Source: Paraescarpia echinospica (taxonomy: Eukaryota; Annelida; Polychaeta; Sabellida; Siboglinidae). Taken from it: DNA of 64,000 nucleotides. The notes beneath the pieces were generated by a model. The model ran no database searches. It saw only the letters and a program-made list of their open reading frames with translations, and had not been told where the DNA came from. The translations under genes and the position numbers were made by a program. This document shows positions 47,230 to 57,284 of this stretch, piece after piece. The stretch lies in NCBI GenBank assembly GCA_020002185.1, contig CM034533.1, positions 45,206,153 through 45,270,152 of the forward strand. The letters are read 5' to 3'. The stretch's first letter is position 1. Each line of letters starts with the position of its first letter.

Positions 47230-49964
47230 GACAGGGAACGGCGAGGAGAGAACAACATGCGTTAGTTGCACAACGGTCGTGCGCAGCGTAGAGACAACGA
47301 GTGACATTATTAGACGAACTGTAAACATATCATTTACAGTGATAGCGTGCGCGGTTAGCAGAGTGTGGAGACGTGTGACATGTCAATGTTGGTCGCGACA
47401 AGTGTCACATTGACACGTCAACATAACACCACTGACACAGGGACGACAAATGTCACCAACACAAGCGCGTGCGTGAGTAGGGGAGTGATATCTACGTAGA
47501 CGATAACTGAGCACACAGTATTAGGTTAGCCGCCGACTAAGTGTTGTTACTCATTTAACTCTGAAAGTCGTGCCAAATGTGCCCGTGTAAATATGTAAAT
47601 ATGAACACCTATTGTAACCACAACGTATGTACACTCTAATCCACTAATAGAATGACTCATTAGTTGGAGACTAGCAACTTACTCGTGCCTTGGGCTGTCG
47701 GTCATCTATTGTGCTATGAGTATACCTAGTACATACATACCCCAGGGTCCCCGCCGTCCAAAACATACGTGTGCCTAGTGTTTCCGCTCGTTGACGACTA
47801 CGTTCCCGTCTCCCGACTGCGTCCATGTGCTTCTCAGCTGTCGTATATGCTTAGAGTATGTGCCGAATAAAGATGCGATGTCTTTCACTTCCGGTTCCTC
47901 TACTTCTGCATTAGGTCTACTATGTATTACGTTTCGCCCAGCAGTTGTTATTTCTGCCGCTCCCACGCCATGTGATGAGTCTACGTTGTACCAACCTCGT
48001 GACTTTCAGCAATAGAACAATGTGAATTAAACTAGCCGTGGGAGAACTGCTGTGCCGATGATGTCAATGTGATAGACACTGAAGAAGCTTACAGGTTACA
48101 CGATTTTACGATGTTATTATAAAGATACGCAATGAACTAGATCGAGTGTGAAACATTTGCGATAGCAGCAAAGTCATTCAACCGGTACCGGAACATCACA
48201 TGGTTTTAGAATGGATTTTAACCGGGTATGGAATAAATTATTGAAATATCAAAGCTCAGACTTCCTCTTAATGTTAGATCATTAGAACATATTACACAAT
48301 TCTGCCGTCATTTAAAAACTTACCTTTATAGCCTTGCTTATCTCTGGCGTATCCATCCATCTGTTGGCAACTCGAATACTGCTTATCGATTTTGAGATTG
48401 ACCAACCCCAACCTTGACCAACCCCAACAGTCTTGATGCGTCCTGAGTTTGGTTTCCAAGGACTTAGGCGCAATGGAAGTTATCTTATTATTGCATTATT
48501 ATTACTATATTAAACAGTGGTTTCTTGTTGATACATGTACTTTCCCACAACAATGTATACGGTTGCTACCATCCGTCAACGGTTTGTAACTTCATGCGGC
48601 CAAATCACCTTTGAGTCATCTTGACGCCTGGAGTACCTGCTCACTTTGCCTGCTGCCAGCAGCTGACAATGCACAAAGGACGCGAGTACTACGCCGTGAA
48701 ATACAAAAACAACAAAGCAATCGTGTTGTAGATCTGGCACCGTGTTGGTTAAAACGCATGTGCCAATTGCTTAAAGGTTAGAACACACTGATTTTCGCAT
48801 TGGAATGGATCATGAACTGCATGTGTACATAAACGGAGCATACACTAAGTCCGCATACAACGAACTTGGACCTAGTTGGATCAAACATAAAACCTCAGAT
48901 CACCGTGTTAGTCAGTGTACAAACTGTTGTGGCCAGACAACAACATTCCAATCGTGCCATTTAACCCAGTAAGCGACCTGAATGACAAACGCCTAGACCA
49001 TTCCAATTACCCCGCGACAAAACGACTCAAGCAGAACAGTCTTTGTGTATACAACATATCTCCTAGGGCAATTACCCCTGTATGATGCAGTCCGTGTAGT
49101 TCGCGGTGTTACCCCGTAGGGTGAACATGAATGGGGTATTTATCTAAGTTGTGGGCGATTCGATCAGTGCTGGCCGTCGATGAACACGACACAGGGTCGA
49201 GTCAGTGTTTCCGTGGCTGGTGGGCAGCTAACGGTTAGGATCCGGTACGGATGATCCGTAGATAATCTTAACTTAGTCGTCAACACAGACAAGAACACAC
49301 ACACGCCGTGTGCGGAAGGACTGAAACAGGTATGTGATATACGCCGACTACGTATCAGTGTCTGGTGATAACATGCAGAATTGTATGACAATCTTTCAAA
49401 ACGACGTGTGCGTGACTGCATTTCACAGCGGTTCAAGTTAATTCTTTGACCGAATCGGCCGTAGGGGCGGCGGTACGTCCACGTAGAGGCTATGCAAGTC
49501 TGGTCTGTCTTCTGCTGGCGTAATGATGTCGGCACACTTTGGCTGGACCATTAGGTGATGGTGTCCAGTCAGTTATTTTCTTTTGGCATCGTCTTCTCTC
49601 GTTGGAGTAATCATACGTGTGCTTGGTAAAAATGTGTTTACTAGTCCAATACAACGTTGTTAACTCGAACTTTCCTCAACTCGCCTTCCCGTCATAACTG
49701 GGAATGTGAACCGGGTCCAACCAGAACACACACGGCTTATCTCAAACACAAGGATGAATCGAGGTATGACCAAGGTACCACTAACATAGATTTAGTGAAA
49801 TTGTACGGTACACGGTATACTCGTTTTATCAGTATTCAAAGATCAACCTGCCGCCACACTGACAAATTGATAAGATATACCAAAACGTCATTTGTTTCCA
49901 GAAGCTATTCGTAGTACCGACCGACAGGCCGAGTGGGTACGTCCTACAGTCAGAGTCATCCGCC
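47230..49964. other. No gene seen; upstream region of the Roco gene
   Basis: Intergenic. No TATA box or clear promoter element could be fixed before the Roco start. Short frames here lack domains. Confidence 0.4.
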
Positions 49965-50024
49965 ATGTTCCGGAAGTTCTCGTCCAAGCTGTCACGGAAG
50001 GAGAAAGGCAGCAAATGCGTTAAG
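49965..50024 (+). CDS. Roco exon 1
   Basis: It encodes MFRKFSSKLSRKEKGSKCVK, a Lys/Arg-rich start. The donor is GTTTGG, the weakest donor of the gene. Chosen for its good initiation context and in-phase join; the least certain exon. Confidence 0.6.
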
Positions 50025-53000
50025 GTTTGGTGCACTCAGTTTGATTAGTTAACGATAATATTGTAATATTCATATGTTCGGTACTATACTACAAACTCTA
50101 ATAACAGTTCGTATGTTAACTGGATTCGGAAGTTTGCTGAAATTGTTATGATAATAATTGACTGGACTTTCAGAATTGTTATCCCGATGTATGCATCTGG
50201 GGCCGAGATTCAATATTTGGTTCACGGTACCTTTAGTTAGAGACAAACATACAGAGGAGCAGAGCGGGGGGGAGGGGCGGAGAAACACCGGTTGGCGACA
50301 GGCAAGCGTGCTGACGGAGGAGGTCAAGCAAGCAGTCTGGCGGGTTGGTTGGGTGGTTGACTGGCTGGTTGGCAGGCTTGTTGGCTGGTTGACTGGTTGG
50401 TTGACAGGCTGGTTAACTGGCTGGTTGGTAGTCTGGCGGGTTGGTTGGGTGATTTACTGGCTGGTTGGTAGGCTCTGATTGGTTGACTGGCTGGTTGACT
50501 GGCTGGTTGGCAGGCTAGTTGGCAGGCTGGTTGGCAGGCTGGTTGGCAGGCAGGTTGGCAGGCTGGTTGGCAGGCTGGTTGGCAGGTGTGAATAAGACAG
50601 TGGTCAAGTCCTATGGCTCAGTCCTGACCACTTAACTGGTTCAATAATAAATTGATTCTGATTCTATCGTCTTAAACAAACATTCCACGCAACGTTTGGG
50701 CCTTGGGGCACATTTCTGTAACTCGTTAATTTAATTATTATTATTATAAACAAAAAGGAGAAAGAAATTAAACATGTATGAATGACTGATCTTTCGTTCG
50801 CGCAGGAGCCGCTAGGGGCAGCAGTGCCCTACAAGCAAGCCAACGGTGGTGACGTCATCGGAAATGGAAAACCGAACGGGACATCGGTGACTGGTGAAAC
50901 AGGAGAAAAGCGAACAAAACGTGCAAGCGATGCGTCTGGCCGACCGGAAGGCATTCTCTTGGCGGAGGCTGTAGCGAAGGGAGAGGTGTCGGCGGTACGA
51001 CAGGCACTCCGGTCTGGCGTTGATGTCAACGTAGTCAGTGAGGTGAGTGGCGCCATCTGGCGAATACTACTGCCAATTTACGCCGAACCCATGGGCGACA
51101 AGCTACACGAATTCCAGATCAACAGTTAAATAAATTGTAATTGTAATATAAAAATTACATTTTGTGCGCTGTGGATTTGTGGATAGCTAGAAAATAACTA
51201 AACTTTTACCTTGCGAAAAATACGCCAGCTGTTCTTTTTATGGTAACATTTGCGTGCTGTTCGAATAAAGTATCATGTAAAGGGTGGAGACCTACATGCA
51301 TGGTGAATAAAATTCCGGTGCGACTCATGAGCATTTTGATAACAAATACATCAGAGACAAGTTTGTGATATTGCTAAGTGCATGGAGATATTGTTCTGTT
51401 TTCAGTCCGGAGATTCCGCACTGCATTTGGCAGCAACAAAAGGTCATTCTAAGGTTGTTCGTTACTTGTTACTGCATGGCGCAGATATAGAGGCGCGAAA
51501 TGCGGTGAGACTACGGCAGTATTTCATCAACTTACCCAATTTATAAATTTGTTTTCTTGTACTGTATCTACTCAAGTAAAGCATATTCAATTATTTATTT
51601 GTTTAGTCTATAGTTTGTAGGTGGCGTTGCGAATGCGGATAAAGGTTTCTGTCAATCAAGACTAATTCCTAATACGCCAGTTGCAGTGTTTTTTTTGTAA
51701 TAAATTAAATATTTCTTGTATCTCGCTAATGCTTAAGTATTGTAATTTTAGTGGGAATATTAATTAAAACATTAATGCACCGTAACGAAGTGACGTGTTA
51801 CTGCAAAATACATATTATAACAAAGCATGTCTATTCACATTTCAATAACATCTAAACAACCGTGCATGTCGCCCTACCTGCCTGCGCCGAAGTCTACCTA
51901 TTCACGGTCGACTGCCGTCTTGTTTGCAGAAGAACCAGAGCGTACTGCATGCGGCTGTCGACAGTGGCTTTGCAGGCACCGTCGGCGTCCTTCTAGACTA
52001 TATGCACTCAGTCGACAATCGGGTCAGTTCAATTTATGCGGCGAGACATTGACACGTCTGATCGCACTCGCTAATACAAACTGCTATTCGGTCTTTGCGA
52101 ATTATCCCGAAATGCACGGTGACGCAACTAACTTCCGGTTGTTATGCACTTCCGGTCAAAGTAGATTTCAACACTACTTCCCGCGCTTTGACTTATGTGG
52201 GCAGCCGACGAATATAGAAATGTATATAACAAATCACTATAGAACATACGCCTCTATGGGGACCTACTTTGAACAGTGTTGTGGCTCTCACGCCGACTGA
52301 ATTGTTCGAGTAAAGGTTAATGAAATTAGTTTAATAGATTAATAGTCAAACAACTTTTTAGCGTATCCAAGACGATTAGAGAAGTTCGTCTGCGTGTCAC
52401 GCAAACATCATCAGTAGGCCTACTTGTGACGTCTAGTAACGTCATCGTAAACGTGTAACAGATCGTAGTTGTCCTCGTCTCGATTGATCGGTGTTTTGGT
52501 TTTTAATTTGAACGTCTTATCGGTTTACTTCCTGTCTACTATTTTCGCAGCCTCCCATTTAATATGTAATCTAATAATTTAATAGATTAAATTGTATATT
52601 TTACAATGCTGTTATAGCGGCATTAACAGTAGTAGTGATAGTAGTAATTGTTTTGCATATGTTGTGCATGTTCAATACCTACTGTCGTCTGCCGTCAGCC
52701 CCGCGACCCGTTCGTGATGGTGCGGGGAGCGAAGAAAGGGGACAGTTACCTGATGGAGGAGGTGTCGACGTGTGGCGAGCTACAGGAGTACAAGCGACGA
52801 GGCACGGGGGTCGTCCAGCTGCTCATAGCCCACGGTCAGCGGGCCGACGACCTCGCAGTCTTCCTCTACTCCGTCCTCGACGTGCCCGTCGCTCACGCCT
52901 TCTTCCTTAACACCCGCGGCGACCTTAACATGAGGAACTTCCAGCGCTTCGAGTCGAAGGTCAGTCGGCATTGTTTGTGGGCATTCCAGCGTCCAGCGTC

Positions 53001-56000
53001 CTCTACTGAGTAACACGACCAGTGCCGGATTTAGGACAGGACAGACGGGACAATTTCCCTGGGACCACCACACTGCTATTGTTGTTGTTTTTATTAAGGA
53101 GACCTCCACAAAAGGCTTTTTGGGTTATTTTTATATGGTCGAAACGTTTCTAGAAGTAACGTGAGTGTTTCCATATGATGAAACTTGGTGTTCGCAGTGA
53201 GCAATTGTCGTATGTTGCTGTGGTGTCCCTATGTGGTAGAAGCTAGGAAGGAGTGAGAACTATTATCACACGATATTGGGAAACACTGCCAAGGGGCCAC
53301 CACAGTCCTAAATCCGTCCTGAACAGGACTAACTTATTCGAGTACTTGCATTCAGTATTCCATTGTAACTCTGTTGATTTAGTTGTGAGTACTGTGCGGA
53401 AAGTAAGATATTGAATGTGTGTCTCCCTGTAGAGTGACCACCTCTCTTATGCAGCTAACTATCCTTTATATAAAAGATGGTCGCACAAGGCGGGGACTAC
53501 GGTATTAACGTTACTGATATTAAAAACAAAATGCTGTATTTAAATATTTTCCAACATAGCTGTGGAACATGTCGGCTGGAACTATCAACCGACAGATGAG
53601 TATTCCCTCTGTATCCACTACCAATGTATCGGTCAATGTTCTATTATAGGCGGTCATCGCGTTTCAGTTCTTATTTGCCATTTTCCACAAATTATAAATG
53701 TAATTCTCTTTCGCAGACGAAGTCGCTGTCAATCACAATACTCAACACGACACTGCGAGTGATGGAGGCGGCGAGCTACCAGAGCATGCGCAGTCTCATT
53801 CTCGTCTCGTGCGGTCTGGTCAAACTGACCCTGTCCGAACTGCCGAGTCTCGAACTCATCGACGTCCGCTATAACAAGTTGGAGACGTTACCGAACACAA
53901 TCAAGGAATGCCCGAAACTACGCACGCTTCGCTGTGCACACAATGCTCTGCGCAAACTCCCGCTTGAACTTGGCTTTCTTGGCCATCTGATGGCGATTGA
54001 CGCGAGCTTCAACAGCCTCAAGCGACTGCCGGCGTCCATCGTAAAGTGTACAGCTTTGCGGTCGCTACAGATCGACAATAACTGGCTCCTTGAGCTGCCC
54101 ATTGACATCGGTTTACTGGCGTCTCTCGAGGAACTCAAAGTCGACAACAACAAACTCTCACAAATTCCTTTGTCGATCGCAGTTCTCTCGAGACTCGACG
54201 AGATCTCGTTCCACTCTAACCCGTTGTTGAACATCCCGGTTGACTTCCCCGAGCGGGCGACAGAGGTGCGCGAGTACCTCGGCTCACTGCAGCAGGACCC
54301 GGTGCCGAACAAAACCGTCAAGCTGGTGATAGTCGGACAGGAGGGGGTCGGAAAGACATCACTTCTCAATGTAGGTCGAGTTCTTGCTTAGCTCAAATCT
54401 CTGGCGTCTTGTTGGTGCACGAATCACGGTTTTTGTCTTGCTTCAACTCGTTCTTAACAAAACTTGTCCAAATACGAAATATCGTTACACTCAGCTACAA
54501 TCGTTATCATTTGTAATAGAGTATATCTCTGTTTTATGACGGTATGTATATAATAAAAAACGATATTCTACTCGAGTTCAACTTTACTACGATTGAATGA
54601 TACTGTTTTCTACAGTGGCACATATATTTTCCCTATATCATTTTTTTGTAACACGCTACATTACTTTTCTAGTACGTTCCATAGTCGTATTTGCCTCCTA
54701 GGAATACTTTGAATTACGGCGTTGTTGGTGGTAATATCGTGCTACTATTCCCTCTGTCCGGGGCTCCTCTGTATTCAAATACCGCCAATATCGTTTACTA
54801 ACAACCCGCATTGCTCCCACGAAGGCCCTGAAGAGAACCTTCTGGGTGATCCCGCGGACTCAGTCGACGGAGAAGACAGAGGGCGTGGACATTAAGGACA
54901 TCCAGCTGGACGACACGACACTCCGATGCTTCGACTGCGGCGGCGACGTAGACTTCAACGAGACCCACAACTTCTTCATCACCCAAGGCGCGCTCTACCT
55001 GGTATGCTTCAACATGAGCGAGTACTGCCTGTCGACGGTGGAGCGCGACAGCTTCTTGCTCGGCCGCCTCCAGCTCTGGCTGCAGTACATCTTCAGTCGG
55101 GTGCCCAACGCTCAGGTGCGGTTCTTCTCTTCGGCGCTAAGAATTGCTAACGTTGGCGTTCATACGGGAAATATCCGGCTTCGTTTTATAATTGAAGAGG
55201 TGTATTTGTTTTTTTGTGTTGCTCCGGAAACTAAAAAATATTAAAACGTAGACACATATGTCAAAGGAAAAGAAAGAGGACATCATTACAACAAATGTAA
55301 CTATGTTGGAGAGTAATATATGTAATAACATGAAATCGTTATATAACGTTATTTTTCATAGGCGTCGGAAGCCGGAACCGTGGGGGGGGGGCTTTTATGG
55401 AGTGAGCCCTCCAACATTTTGTCAAGGGTTGTGCAGCTGAACCCAACCCCCAATATATTCACTATGTTCCGACGCCTCTGCCGTTGTATTACTACGCGAA
55501 GCTTATATTGCCGTTATGCGTATATTGAAAACAATTTCACACAAAACGTTACCAATAGTTTTGTCTGTCTGAACATTTCTGCTGAAATGTACAGGGTACA
55601 GCACACGTACACGCACATGCGCACGCACGCACCCCCCCACACACACGCACGCACTCACGCACACACACATAAGTTGACATACAGACACATAGTCATATAA
55701 CAGCCTTTCACCACACTCGCAGGTGATGATCATCGGTACCCACGCCGACCACGAGTCTCTCAGCCGAGAGGTATTTGAGGAGATCTGGGAGAAGTTGAGG
55801 GAGCTCCTTGTGGACGCCCGCGAGCACCACACGGGTTACTTCCGGGGTGTCGACCGCGTGTCCGACTGTCTGCTGTGTCAGGCAGACTGTCGCTGTCTGC
55901 GGCGCTCGGCCGGGCCCGAGACAGTCGGCTTCGTCAACCTCGGCTACAACGACGAGGCAACCGGCTCCGAGGACGAGACAAGCTTCAGGTGAGTGGGGTA

Positions 56001-57200
56001 CGGCAACATAGTGGTTAGAACGGCAGACTATAAAATATTCGAAGCTTGGGTAATTTAGTTCACCCCACGTTGCATCAGTTCGGTCAGCTAATTTAGAAAT
56101 GTGTATCTGTCTGGCGGCCGTTATTTAATTATAATGTTATTTAAATAGTCCGTCCCAAATATCATGTTCAGATTACCAGTTCAGAGACTGATATCGATCA
56201 AACAGAATAAATGATTTCTCATTAAAACTGTTTATGATGTATAGGCTAACAGTTGACGCGCACTATAAGTAATTTGTTGGGATTTTTTCAAACTGTTCTT
56301 GATATCCAAGGGTACATAAAACAGTGCAGCTCTTAATGGGGATTTCCATACTTGTTCCTTTCAAGCGGTTATTCGTTACATGAGTCTTTACAGCAGACGG
56401 CCATTGCTGACTTACAGTACATAACTTAATTTTACAACATATTTATGATTTGATTAAGAAAAACCCGAAAATAGTTGTATCTTTATGATTACGGGATATT
56501 GGAATGTACTTGTAGCGACAGCCCGTCCAACGCCGTCTCCTTCCCCCACATTCTCGGCTACTACGAGGTGAGCAGCGTGAAGGCGGTGGGGCGGACAGGA
56601 ATCCGGCACATCAACGTCAACCAGAGCATCGAGCACGTGAAGACGGCGATCAGACGGCTGAGTGCGCGGCTCATCGAGCAGAACCCGCGCATCCCTCGAC
56701 GCTGGGCCGACGTTCAGAAGTCACTGCGCAACCACATCGCTCTCAACCCCGCCGATTGTGTCGCCACTGTCGAACAGGTTCGTTTGGGTATATTTTGTTG
56801 TTGTTCCCGTCGTGTTTCCCTGTTTGTAAGATCTTGCCCTGCTCTCTCCACCAACTGTCTCCACCCCTCTCTATCTTCTTCTCTCGTTCTCCCCATTCTC
56901 TCCCAGTCCTTTACAACACTCGCTAGTTGTCTGTAAAGTTATGTGTAACTGGTGTTATCATCTGTGGAGTTTGTGCTATCCTACCTGCGATAAGTGAGTG
57001 GTGAACCACTCTACACAGAGGGCGCCACTACGGGAATGACCTATAAAATATTAAACTATTGTAATGATGGAAACTGTTGCTCTTTATTTGTTGTTTTATG
57101 TGCTTTTTATTATTGTTACTGTTATATGATTATGAATTCTATTATTGTTTATAGCAGTACTGCAACTGCTACTACTGCTACTATTACTACAACAACAACA

Positions 57201-57284
<84 letters not shown>

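Noticed and set aside
46785..47258. 157-codon Ser/Leu/Pro-rich frame on the - strand
   Set aside because: The antisense of the LINE C-terminal fragment, which is purine-rich on the + strand.
48165..48300. Possible fourth copy of the TTAA MITE (ends CAGACTTCCTCTTAATG)
   Set aside because: Only the last 20 or so bases resemble the other copies; no matching left end was found.
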